From DASVWH01 sp036389715 (GTDB lineage Bacteria > Acidobacteriota > Blastocatellia > Pyrinomonadales > Pyrinomonadaceae), in assembly GCA_036389715.1 (NCBI GenBank), contig DASVWH010000174.1, positions 1 through 33,728 of the forward strand: 33,728 nt of DNA. Direction: 5' to 3'. Every line of letters starts with the position of its first letter. The first letter of the stretch is position 1. Below are positions 15,575 to 23,421 of the stretch, piece after piece. A model generated the notes under the pieces. The model was given only the letters and a program-made list of their open reading frames with translations. It had not been told where the DNA came from and made no database searches. A program made the translations under genes and the position numbers.

Positions 15575-16437
15575 GGGCCTATCTGCCAGCTTACGAATTG
15601 AGGGCCGCCGCGAAGCTGGACGATGCGCTGGCGCTGCTTGCGCAGGAACCGGGCATCTGGCGTCCGTTCGCAGGCGGCACGGATTTGATGGTCCTCTTTG
15701 AGGCCGGACGGCTTCAACATCGTAAGTTCGTCAACATCTGGAACCTGGAGGAACTGCGCGGCATCAGTGTGACGGACGAGGAGGTGACGCTGGGCGCGCT
15801 CTCGACCTACACCGACGTTCAGTCCAACGAGGTTCTGCGAAGGGAATTCCCGATGCTCTGCCGCGCGGCTTCCGAGACGGGCGGGCTGGCCATCCAGAAT
15901 CGCGGCACGCTCGGCGGCAACATCGCCAACGCTTCGCCCGCGGCCGATTCGCCCCCGGCGCTGCTCGTCTACGAGGCGCAAGTGGAGCTGGCCTCGGCCG
16001 GGGGCGTGCGCCGCGTCTCTTACGAGGGTTTTCACACCGCTTACAAGCAGACCATCATGCGTCCAGACGAGTTGATTAAGAGCATCCGGCTGCCGCGCGT
16101 CAAAGGCTCATGGCGGGAATATTATCGCAAGGTCGGGACTCGTAAAGCGCAGGCCATCTCGAAAATCTGCTTCGCCGCGCTGGCTCGTTTAGACGGCGAA
16201 CAGCTCGAAGAGGTACGCATCGCGCTCGGGAGCGTCGCGCCGACGGTCGTCAGGTGTTTGAAGACGGAAAAGGCGCTCACAGGGAGAAGACTCGACGCCG
16301 ACGCGATTAAGGCTGCGAGGGCGGAACTCGCCGGGGAGATTACTCCGATTGATGACGTTCGCTCGACCTCGGCCTATCGTCTTCAGGTCGCCTTGAATGT
16401 TCTGGAAGATTTTTTGTCTGGCTTACAGCCGCGCTGA
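15571..16437 (+). CDS. pucC: Xanthine dehydrogenase, FAD-binding subunit
   Basis: Flavin subunit of the three-part enzyme; it passes electrons from the iron-sulfur clusters to the final acceptor (NAD or another). The 288 residues have the two FAD pyrophosphate-binding loops of the family: FAGGTDLM (33-40) and TLGGNIANASPAADSPPAL (113-131), followed by a CO_deh_flav_C domain (REYYRKVGTRKAQAISK and AYRLQVALNVLEDFL). The loop that would accept NAD is not recognisable to me. It overlaps the 2Fe-2S gene by 4 bases and is followed by a 42-base gap to allantoinase, the largest gap within the purine operon. Confidence 0.93.
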   Translation: MRAYLPAYELRAAAKLDDALALLAQEPGIWRPFAGGTDLMVLFEAGRLQHRKFVNIWNLEELRGISVTDEEVTLGALSTYTDVQSNEVLRREFPMLCRAASETGGLAIQNRGTLGGNIANASPAADSPPALLVYEAQVELASAGGVRRVSYEGFHTAYKQTIMRPDELIKSIRLPRVKGSWREYYRKVGTRKAQAISKICFAALARLDGEQLEEVRIALGSVAPTVVRCLKTEKALTGRRLDADAIKAARAELAGEITPIDDVRSTSAYRLQVALNVLEDFLSGLQPR

Positions 16438-16479
16438 ATCTTTTGTTGCCGAAGCGCGCGGCTTATTCTAAGTTTCATC

Positions 16480-17856
16480 ATGTCTCCAACCGGGCTGGTC
16501 ATACGCGGTCAGAGGGTAGTTACGCCTGAAGCCATCGCTCCGGCATCTGTTCACATCCGGGACGGGCGCATCATTCGCGTCGGCGCTTACGATGACGTTG
16601 GACCGGCGGGCGCGCCTGTCGAGGTGAACGCGGACGCGGTCTTGATGCCTGGGCTGGTTGACACGCACGTCCACGTTAACGAGCCCGGCCGCACGGACTG
16701 GGAAGGCTTCGAGACGGCGACGCGTGCGGCTGCGGCGGGCGGGGTGACGACGATAGTCGAGATGCCGCTCAACAGCATTCCGCCGACGACGACGCCGGAA
16801 AATCTTGAGGCAAAGCTCCATGCGGCCGAAGGGAAGTGCCGCGTTGACGTTGGATTCTGGGGCGGGGTCGTGCCGGGCAATCTGACGCAGTTGGAAGGGC
16901 TCGCGCGTGCGGGCGTGCTCGGCTTCAAATGCTTTCTGGTGGATTCGGGTGTCGCGGAATTTCCGAACGTGACGGAGCCGGACCTGCGCCGGGCGATGCC
17001 GGAACTGGCGCGGCTCAATGCGGTGCTGATAGTTCACGCCGAACTCCCCGGCCCGATTAACCAGGCGCTTAGACTTAACGAAGGCGCTGCGCAGGAGGCC
17101 GACCCACGCAGCTATAGCACCTTTCTCAATTCGCGCCCGCGCGCGGCCGAGAACGAGGCCGTCGAGTTGATGATTAAGCTCTGCCGCGAGACGGGCGCGC
17201 GTGTTCACATCGTTCATCATTCGTCGGCGGATGCGCTTGACCTGCTCCGGCAAGCGAGGGCCGATGGCCTGCCCTTAACGGTTGAGACCTGCCCGCATTA
17301 CCTGTGCTTTGCGGCCGAGGAGATTCCCGACGGCGCGACCGAGTTCAAGTGTTGCCCGCCCGTGCGCGAGCGCGAAAACCGCGAGCAGCTCTGGGATGCG
17401 CTCGGCGAAGGGCTGATCGGGCTGGTCGTCTCGGACCATTCGCCCTGCCCGCCTGCGATGAAACTCTGCGAGGCGGGAGATTTTCTACGGGCCTGGGGCG
17501 GCATCTCTTCCTTGCAGTTGCGGCTGCCCGTGATGTGGACGCTGGCCAGGGAGCGCGGCTATTCGTTTGAGCATCTGGCCGAGTGGCTGTGTCGCGCCCC
17601 GGCCCGCCTTGTCGGGCTCGACCGGCGCAAGGGAGCCATCGCCGAGGGCTTCGATGCCGACCTCGTTATCTGGAAACCGGACGCCACCTTTCGCGTCGAG
17701 CCAGCGATGCTCGAACATCGTCACAAGCTGACGCCTTACACGGGCCTGACCTTGAGCGGTGTGGTCGAAGAGAGTTTCCTGCGCGGCCAGAGAGTCTACG
17801 AACGGGGCGAATTTCCGGGGACGCCTGCGGGAGTTTTCCTGAAGAGAGGGGACTGA
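16480..17856 (+). CDS. allB: Allantoinase
   Basis: Opens the ring of allantoin to give allantoate. The 458-residue amidohydrolase has a complete binuclear metal site by comparison with E. coli AllB: His63 and His65 in DTHVHVNEPGRTDWEGF, the carboxylated Lys150 in GFKCFL, His186 in VIVHAE, His243 in ARVHIVHHSSA, and Asp319 in VSDHSP. DTHVHVNEPGR and EMPLNS separate it from dihydroorotase and dihydropyrimidinase. The ribosome-binding site before the ATG at 16480 is weak. Its TGA shares one base with the allantoicase ATG (TGATG), so the two are probably translationally coupled. Confidence 0.95.
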   Translation: MSPTGLVIRGQRVVTPEAIAPASVHIRDGRIIRVGAYDDVGPAGAPVEVNADAVLMPGLVDTHVHVNEPGRTDWEGFETATRAAAAGGVTTIVEMPLNSIPPTTTPENLEAKLHAAEGKCRVDVGFWGGVVPGNLTQLEGLARAGVLGFKCFLVDSGVAEFPNVTEPDLRRAMPELARLNAVLIVHAELPGPINQALRLNEGAAQEADPRSYSTFLNSRPRAAENEAVELMIKLCRETGARVHIVHHSSADALDLLRQARADGLPLTVETCPHYLCFAAEEIPDGATEFKCCPPVRERENREQLWDALGEGLIGLVVSDHSPCPPAMKLCEAGDFLRAWGGISSLQLRLPVMWTLARERGYSFEHLAEWLCRAPARLVGLDRRKGAIAEGFDADLVIWKPDATFRVEPAMLEHRHKLTPYTGLTLSGVVEESFLRGQRVYERGEFPGTPAGVFLKRGD

Positions 17857-18866
17857 TGATAGATTTCACGGAGCTGGTTGACCTGGCCTCGGAGCGGCTC
17901 GGCGGGGCCGTCCTCTTCGCTAACGACGAGTTCTTCGCGCCGAAGGAGAACCTGCTGAAGCCCGGCGCGCCCGTCTTCATCGAAGGCAAGTACACGGACC
18001 TCGGCAAGTGGATGGACGGCTGGGAGTCGCGCAGGCGGCGCACGCCCGGCTTTGATTGGTGCATCATCAGGCTGGGCCTGCCGGGCATCATTCGCGGCGT
18101 CATCGTGGACACGGCGCACTTCAAGGGCAACTATCCGGAGCAGTGCTCACTGGAAGCCTGCGCCGTCGCCAGGCACCCGGATGTCGAGCAGTTGACGAGC
18201 GAGGCGACCGAGTGGGAAGAGATTTTGCCGGTCTCCGAGCTTCGCGGCGATTCGCAGAACCCCTTCCCTATCCGCAAGAGCAGCCGCTTCACGCACCTGC
18301 GCTTCAAGATTTTCCCGGACGGCGGCGTGGCCCGGCTCAGGGTCTACGGAGAGGTCCTCCCCGATTGGGCCAGCCTCGAACGTCAGGGCGGACGCGTAGA
18401 CCTGGCAGCCGTCGAGAACGGCGCGCTCGTTTTGAGTTGCAGCGACATGTTTTTCGGACATCGCCATAACCTGATTATGCCCGGACGCGCGCGAGATATG
18501 AGCGACGGTTGGGAGACCAAGCGCAGGCGCGGCCCCGGCCATGATTGGGCCGTCGTCAAGCTGGGAGCCAGAGGAGAGCTGCGGCGCGTCGAGGTTGACA
18601 CGTCACACTTCAAGGGCAACTTTCCAGAGAGCTGTTCGCTCGAAGCCTGCGACGCCGACGGCAAGGCCGTGGACCAGACCACCATTCCGTCGCTCCCCTG
18701 GAAAGAGGTCTTGCCGCGCACGAAGCTGCTGGCCCACACGCGCCATTTCTTTGAAGAGGAGTTGAAGGAGACGGGCGCGGTGACGCACGTTCGCTTCAGC
18801 ATCTTTCCCGACGGCGGCGTCAGTCGCTTGAGAATCTTCGGCGATGCGAGCGGGAGGAAAGATTGA
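17856..18866 (+). CDS. alc: Allantoicase
   Basis: Hydrolyses allantoate to ureidoglycolate and urea. The 336 residues consist of two copies of the allantoicase beta-sandwich domain. The repeat is easy to see: DGWESRRRRTPGFDW, VDTAHFKGNYPEQCSLEAC and HLRFKIFPDGGVARLRVYGE in the first half recur as DGWETKRRRGPGHDW, VDTSHFKGNFPESCSLEAC and HVRFSIFPDGGVSRLRIFGD in the second. The frame is open far upstream (to 17583), but the ATG at 17856, which overlaps the allantoinase stop and has GAGAGGGG before it, gives the normal family N-terminus (FTELVDLASERLGG). It overlaps the next gene by 4 bases. Confidence 0.95.
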   Translation: MIDFTELVDLASERLGGAVLFANDEFFAPKENLLKPGAPVFIEGKYTDLGKWMDGWESRRRRTPGFDWCIIRLGLPGIIRGVIVDTAHFKGNYPEQCSLEACAVARHPDVEQLTSEATEWEEILPVSELRGDSQNPFPIRKSSRFTHLRFKIFPDGGVARLRVYGEVLPDWASLERQGGRVDLAAVENGALVLSCSDMFFGHRHNLIMPGRARDMSDGWETKRRRGPGHDWAVVKLGARGELRRVEVDTSHFKGNFPESCSLEACDADGKAVDQTTIPSLPWKEVLPRTKLLAHTRHFFEEELKETGAVTHVRFSIFPDGGVSRLRIFGDASGRKD

Positions 18867-19375
18867 ATCGGGGCCTGGAGCGTCTGAACTCGCTGGCGGC
18901 TGAAGAGGCCGCGGCGGCGTTGCTCAAGTGCTGCGGCTCGACGCTCTGGGCGCGACGGATGGCCGCGGCGCGTCCCTTCGATGATGAACGCGAACTCCTG
19001 GCGGCGGCCGACAGCACCTGGTGGTCTTTAGACGAGCGGGACTGGCTGGAAGCCTTCAATCGTCACCCGAAGATCGGCGAGAAGAAAGCCGCGCTGGCCC
19101 AGGACGCGGACGCCCGTCGCTGGTCGGCCGAGGAGCAGGCCGGAACGCAAGCGGCCTCGCAGGAGACAAAGCGCTTGCTCGCCGAAGTCAATCGTGAATA
19201 CGAGGCGAAGTTCAACTACATCTTCATCATTTGCGCGACGGGGAAGACTTCCGCAGAGATGCTGGCGAGCTGCCTTGAGCGCCTCAATAACGACCCCGCG
19301 ACGGAGCTTCGCGTCGCCGCCGAAGAACAGCGCCTAATCACGCATCTGAGATTGCAGAAACTTTTAGAACAATGA
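18863..19375 (+). CDS. uraD: OHCU decarboxylase
   Basis: Converts 2-oxo-4-hydroxy-4-carboxy-5-ureidoimidazoline to S-allantoin, the last step of the urate-to-allantoin route. The all-helical 170-residue protein carries the family signatures: GSTLWARRMAAARPF, the catalytic His68 in FNRHPKIGEKKA, and NYIFIICATGKTSAEML. The start is TTG at 18863, overlapping the allantoicase stop (TTGA) with GGGAGGAAAG just before it. It ends in a 4-base overlap with the hydroxyisourate hydrolase gene. The short length agrees with a single-domain enzyme; in B. subtilis this domain is fused to uricase (PucL), a fusion not present here. Confidence 0.95.
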   Translation: MNRGLERLNSLAAEEAAAALLKCCGSTLWARRMAAARPFDDERELLAAADSTWWSLDERDWLEAFNRHPKIGEKKAALAQDADARRWSAEEQAGTQAASQETKRLLAEVNREYEAKFNYIFIICATGKTSAEMLASCLERLNNDPATELRVAAEEQRLITHLRLQKLLEQ

Positions 19376-19716
19376 GCGCGATTACCACACACGTCCTCGA
19401 TACGTCGCGGGGCAGGCCCGCGGGCGGCGTGCCCGTCTCCCTGGAATTTCGGGCCGGGGAGCGCGAGTGGGAACTTATCGGGAGAGGCGAAACCGACGCT
19501 GACGGACGCCTCCGAGACCTGCTCGCGCCCGGCCATGTTTTGAGAGTGGGCGTCTACCGGCTGAGCTTTGAGACCGAAGCCTATTTCTCTGCGCAGCAGA
19601 TCGAGAGCTTCTATCCTCGCGTGCTGGTAGTCTTCGCCGTCAATGATGCGACCGAGCATTATCACGTGCCGCTGCTGCTCAACCCTTACGGGTATTCAAC
19701 CTATCGCGGGAGCTAA
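19372..19716 (+). CDS. uraH: 5-hydroxyisourate hydrolase (transthyretin-like)
   Basis: Hydrolyses 5-hydroxyisourate, the product of urate oxidation, to OHCU. The 114-residue protein is of standard length and has all signature residues: His7 in TTHVLDTSRGRPAGGVPV, Arg46 in TDADGR, His98 in EHYHVPLLLNPYGYSTYRGS, and the C-terminal YRGS tetrapeptide that distinguishes the enzyme from transthyretin. There is no signal peptide, so it acts in the cytoplasm. It starts at the ATG that overlaps the uraD stop and is followed after 3 bases by the urate hydroxylase gene. Confidence 0.97.
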   Translation: MSAITTHVLDTSRGRPAGGVPVSLEFRAGEREWELIGRGETDADGRLRDLLAPGHVLRVGVYRLSFETEAYFSAQQIESFYPRVLVVFAVNDATEHYHVPLLLNPYGYSTYRGS

Positions 19717-19719
19717 CAG

Positions 19720-20535
19720 ATGAAACTAAGCCCCAACATGAGCGAATGGCTCAACCTCGTCGTGCGCTGGGTCCACGTCTTTGCGGCCATCATGTGGGTC
19801 GGCTCGACCTACTACTTTACCTGGCTCGACGGGCGGCTGACCGAAGAAGAATCGGGAGCTAGAGACGGCACGCCCGCGCAGGTCTGGATGGTCCATAGCG
19901 GGGGCTTTTACGTCGTCGAAAAGCAGAAGAGTCCGGGCGAGCGCAAGCTGCACTGGTTTCGCTGGGAGGCGGCGTTTACCTGGTTGAGCGGCATCATCCT
20001 GCTGACGCTCGTTTACTACATGAGCAGCGGCCTCGTTGACCCGGACGTGCTCGACATCAGTCATAGCACGGCCGTTATGATCGGCATTGGCCTGCTCGTC
20101 GTCGGCTGGATTGTTTATGACTTGATGGTCCAATCGCCGCTCGGCCGAAATGAGGCGGTCTTCGCCGTCGTCTCTTACGCGCTGGTCGTCGGCGTCGCTT
20201 ACGGGATGACGCGTGTGATGCCGGGGCGCGCGGCCTACATTCACGTCGGCGCGATGTTCGGGACGATCATGGCGGCCAACGTCTGGATGCGAATCCTGCC
20301 CGCGCAGCGACGGATGATCGCCGCCGTCAAGGAAGGGAAGCAGCCCGATGCCACACTCGCCGCCCGCGCCAAGCTGCGCTCCAAGCACAACACTTACATG
20401 GTCGTCCCCGTCGTCTTCACGATGATTAGCAACCACTTTGCCGCGACCACTTATGGCGACAGGTACAACTGGGTGATCCTCTCCGTGCTGATTCTGGCCG
20501 GGTGGGCGGCAGCGAAATTCATCAGGAGAGCATAG
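19720..20535 (+). CDS. puuD: PuuD-type membrane urate hydroxylase, without a cytochrome c domain
   Basis: Oxidises urate to 5-hydroxyisourate in the inner membrane, replacing soluble cofactor-free uricase. The 271 residues contain about seven hydrophobic segments, starting VRWVHVFAAIMWVGSTYYF, and the family sequence WMVHSGGFYVVEKQK, which is typical of the PuuD membrane domain. The described Agrobacterium PuuD carries a C-terminal cytochrome c domain; no CxxCH motif exists here and the protein ends right after the last membrane helix (AGWAAAKFIRRA). The stop is followed by unrelated sequence, so the domain is absent rather than frameshifted. GGGAG overlapping the uraH stop supports the ATG at 19720. 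It is the last gene of the purine operon. Confidence 0.9.
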   Translation: MKLSPNMSEWLNLVVRWVHVFAAIMWVGSTYYFTWLDGRLTEEESGARDGTPAQVWMVHSGGFYVVEKQKSPGERKLHWFRWEAAFTWLSGIILLTLVYYMSSGLVDPDVLDISHSTAVMIGIGLLVVGWIVYDLMVQSPLGRNEAVFAVVSYALVVGVAYGMTRVMPGRAAYIHVGAMFGTIMAANVWMRILPAQRRMIAAVKEGKQPDATLAARAKLRSKHNTYMVVPVVFTMISNHFAATTYGDRYNWVILSVLILAGWAAAKFIRRA

Positions 20536-20548
20536 CCTGGAATTATGC

Positions 20549-20580
20549 GCCCGAGCGGAGAGGCCGCGCGGCGTTCGGGC
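20549..20580. terminator. Possible hairpin after the purine operon
   Basis: GCCCGAGCG (20549-20557) can pair with CGTTCGGGC (20572-20580), nine pairs including one G-T, just after the puuD stop and before the convergent WD40 gene end. No T tract follows, so it is at best a weak terminator. Confidence 0.35.
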
Positions 20581-20586
20581 CTGTGC

Positions 20587-21759
20587 TTAACGGCAGGAAA
20601 CATCACGAAGCGTCAGGTCGTCATCGTAGCTGGTTGCGAGTGTTCGCCCGTCAGGGCTGAAGACGGCCTGCGCGGACTTCGCCAGCTTTTGCTGTAACCG
20701 GCCGCTCGCCGTCTCCCAGACATGAGTGTTGCTGTCGTCCGAAGCAGCCAGCAGTCGCCCGTCCGGACTGAAGCTGACGGATTTAATCCGACCGTCGCCC
20801 CTGAAAATCCTGACGACCTTTCCTGCCTCCAGGTCATAGATTTTTATCTGTTTTCGGAATCCGCCCCAGGCCATCAGCCGTCCGTCAGCACTGAAGCAGA
20901 TGGAACGCACCGCTTCGCCGGGCGCAAGCTCTCTCGAACTGGCGATCAGTTTCCCGGAGCCCACGTCCCAGAGCTTAACGTGCCCGCTATAAAAGCCGAG
21001 AACTGCCAGGACGCGTCCGTTCGGACTGAAAGCTATCTCCCTGGGGCTATCGCCTGCCGCCTCGTGAAGCAGCGAGCCCCCTGATGCCGGGTCAATCAGC
21101 TTCGCCCTCAATTCCCCGGACCCGGCATCCCAGAGTGCGGCCTTCCATTCGAGCACGGTGGCCAGGGTCTTTCCATCCGGGCTGAAAGCGAGCTTGGAGA
21201 AGATCACGTTCTCTAAAGAAGGCAGCGAGAGCGTGGCCTTCAAGCGCCCCGCTTCCACGTCCCAGAGCTTGACCTTCGTGTTGCAAGTGTTCGTCCAGTA
21301 GCACCCGCCCTCTCCGATAGTGGCCAGCAGCTTGCCGTCCGGGGCGAGCGCAAGCTCACTGATCTCATCGTTCTGTTTCGTCTCGAACCTGGCGACCAAT
21401 CTCCCGGTTGCCGTCTCCCAGACCCAGGCCTTGCTGCCCCTGTCACCGGCCGCTATGCGCGAGCCGTCAAGACTGAAAGCGACGGCCGAAATCTGATTAT
21501 CGTTGCCCGTGTATTCCCTGTTCACCCGGCCGGTCGAGACATCCCAGACCTTCAGTCTCTTCCTTCCTCTCTGTGTGACGAGGCGGCCCGACGGGCTGAA
21601 ATATATTCCCGTGAGCCAGGCGCTGGTCTGTATCACGGCGCGCGGCTCGAAGCATCGCTGCGCCGGGGATTCCAAGCCCTGTCCAGCCGCCGCAATGCTG
21701 CGCGACAGGAGAAAGCAACACAACAACAGGGAGACAAAGAAGCGGCCCACCTCGGACAT
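20587..21759 (-). CDS. Secreted WD40-repeat beta-propeller protein
   Basis: This is a 390-residue protein with an N-terminal signal or anchor segment (FFVSLLLCCFLLSRSIAAAG) and then eight WD40 units, each with a phrase such as FSPDGKTLAT, FSPNGRVLAV or FSADGRLMAW and a closing VWETATG or LWDVGSG. It probably forms one seven- or eight-bladed propeller used for protein contacts at the cell surface or periplasm. The start at 21759 is chosen because GAGGAG lies just upstream; the frame is open to 21885. It faces the purine operon and separates it from the DUF6986 gene. No enzymatic motif is visible. Confidence 0.85.
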   Translation of the reverse strand: MSEVGRFFVSLLLCCFLLSRSIAAAGQGLESPAQRCFEPRAVIQTSAWLTGIYFSPSGRLVTQRGRKRLKVWDVSTGRVNREYTGNDNQISAVAFSLDGSRIAAGDRGSKAWVWETATGRLVARFETKQNDEISELALAPDGKLLATIGEGGCYWTNTCNTKVKLWDVEAGRLKATLSLPSLENVIFSKLAFSPDGKTLATVLEWKAALWDAGSGELRAKLIDPASGGSLLHEAAGDSPREIAFSPNGRVLAVLGFYSGHVKLWDVGSGKLIASSRELAPGEAVRSICFSADGRLMAWGGFRKQIKIYDLEAGKVVRIFRGDGRIKSVSFSPDGRLLAASDDSNTHVWETASGRLQQKLAKSAQAVFSPDGRTLATSYDDDLTLRDVSCR

Positions 21760-21906
21760 CAAGCTCTCCTCGTTCATCAAAAATTCGGCACGGAGATAAT
21801 GCGATAGAGGCAGGGCGCGGGCCAGCGGGGTTGTCGCACTTAGCGAAGTGTCATAGTGCGGAGTGTGACAGTGATGAAGAGTCAACTGGCGGTCTTGGCT
21901 GCAACA

Positions 21907-21943
21907 AGCCGGACGGTGCGCCTGCGCATCACACTGTCCGGCT
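21907..21943. terminator. Hairpin downstream of the DUF6986 gene
   Basis: AGCCGGACGGTG (21907-21918) pairs with CACTGTCCGGCT (21932-21943), 12 pairs including one G-T, with a 13-base loop. It begins 20 bases beyond the minus-strand stop at 21964. No T tract follows on the minus strand, so termination is only likely, not certain. The promoter of the WD40 gene should lie in the same region, but I see no clear one. Confidence 0.4.
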
Positions 21944-21963
21944 CGCCGTGCAACCCGACCGGG

Positions 21964-23409
21964 CTATAGATTCTGTCTAGTCTTGAGAATCTTGACGAAC
22001 GAGCCAGAGCGCAGCTCCGCGGGCGTCAGGCCGGTCAGGCCGAGCGCCTCTTCTTCCTTGATGGCCCCGCAGTTGATGGCGCGCAGGAAATAGTTGAGCA
22101 GGCCCTGGCCGGTGGCGGCGTCGTCAAAGACATCTCCGACGAGCGTGGCCTTGGCAGCCTTTTCGACGAAGTTGCTGAGCCGCTCGGACGCCGCTTCGAG
22201 GCTGTCGAGGAAGAATGCGTAGACGGCCGCGTAGCGTGTCGGGAGCTGGGCCGGATGCAGGTCCCAGCCCTGGTAATAGGCGTTCGTCAGCGAATGCTGG
22301 ATGTGGTCGTAGTGCAGTTTCCAGGCGCGTTGAACCGTCGTGCGGTTCTCCGCAAGCTCGGCGGGCGTGAGCGCAGAGCCTTCGGCAGCGCGGTGCGGGG
22401 CGACCGGCATGATGTTGGTCGCGCCGTCGGAGAGCCAGACGCCCGTGTCGCCGAAGGCGACCTGCATCATGTGGCGCGCGAAGTCGCAGGCCGGGTGCAT
22501 CATGTGCTGGTGCGCCGCGGTGATGTTGCAGCTCGCCGTGTAATCGTAAGTCCCGAAGTGTGCGGCGACGCAGCGGCCGCGTGCCGCGTCGAGCAGGAGC
22601 GGCAGATTGGCTGCCCCGCGCCGGTTGATGATTGACTGTGTCGTCTCGACCATCATCTCCATCTTAAGCGTGCCCTGGGCGAGGCCGAGCGAGCCGTCGA
22701 GGATGTCGAAGATGTCTGCGAGCGCGGAGACCTGTTCCGGGATCACTATCTTCGGAAGGGTGACGAAGAAATTAGGCGGAATCCGCCCGCCGCTCTCTTC
22801 AACCAGCGTGCTCAGGAAAATGTCGAGCGTGCGGACGCTGCGCTCGCGCAGCTCCTCCGTGAAGGGCTTGATGCGAATCCCGATGAAGGGCGGGAGCGTT
22901 CCAGCGGCAAGTCCTTTGGCCACTTCCGCCGCGGCCGATGCTGCATGCCCGTCCTCTTCCGCGTCGGGGCGATTGCCGTAGCCGTCCTCGAAATCTATCC
23001 TGAAATCTTCGACCGGCTCGCGGTGCAGCTTCTCCGCGACGCGCGTGTAGATGGTGTGGGCCAGCCACGCGGCCTTGTTCTCGCGCCGGATAGCTTCAGC
23101 ATCTGCTTCGAGACGAGACTGCAAATCCTCCGCCTGCTCAATCGAGTCGGGCAGCGTCTCGGCTCCGGGCAGGCCGAGCGCCCTGGCGAAGGTCAGGAAA
23201 TCGGGCGCGAACTGTTCGAGCGAGCGGCGCGCCAGGGCTCCCAGCCGAAGGGCGGAATCGGCTTTGAACAGATGAGCGCCGCCGTAGACGGTGTGGACCG
23301 GCTGGCGTTGGCCCGCTTCGCCCGGATAACGTTCGGCAAAAGCCGTGTTCGCTTCGTGAAGCCTGGCCGAGAGCTGGCGCGTCGAATCGGCCGACAGGGA
23401 TGTCTTCAT
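21964..23409 (-). CDS. DUF6986 protein, malate synthase/HpcH-aldolase-like
   Basis: This 481-residue protein resembles the DUF6986 family, sometimes labelled phosphoenolpyruvate kinase and often found beside allantoin genes in Actinobacteria. What I can see is a TIM-barrel lyase pattern: IDFEDGYGNR (138-147), GIRIKPF (177-183), a strand with acidic residues LKMEMMVETTQS (248-259), and AAHFGTYDYTAS (282-293), which resembles the GRWDYIFS region of malate synthase and the FGTNDL region of HpcH-type enzymes. A metal-dependent acid-CoA or 2-oxoacid lyase or condensing role is therefore likely, but untested. GAGGAG lies upstream of the ATG. It starts 12 bases after the EEP gene in the same operon. 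Confidence 0.75.
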   Translation of the reverse strand: MKTSLSADSTRQLSARLHEANTAFAERYPGEAGQRQPVHTVYGGAHLFKADSALRLGALARRSLEQFAPDFLTFARALGLPGAETLPDSIEQAEDLQSRLEADAEAIRRENKAAWLAHTIYTRVAEKLHREPVEDFRIDFEDGYGNRPDAEEDGHAASAAAEVAKGLAAGTLPPFIGIRIKPFTEELRERSVRTLDIFLSTLVEESGGRIPPNFFVTLPKIVIPEQVSALADIFDILDGSLGLAQGTLKMEMMVETTQSIINRRGAANLPLLLDAARGRCVAAHFGTYDYTASCNITAAHQHMMHPACDFARHMMQVAFGDTGVWLSDGATNIMPVAPHRAAEGSALTPAELAENRTTVQRAWKLHYDHIQHSLTNAYYQGWDLHPAQLPTRYAAVYAFFLDSLEAASERLSNFVEKAAKATLVGDVFDDAATGQGLLNYFLRAINCGAIKEEEALGLTGLTPAELRSGSFVKILKTRQNL

Positions 23410-23421
23410 GTTTCTCCTCGT

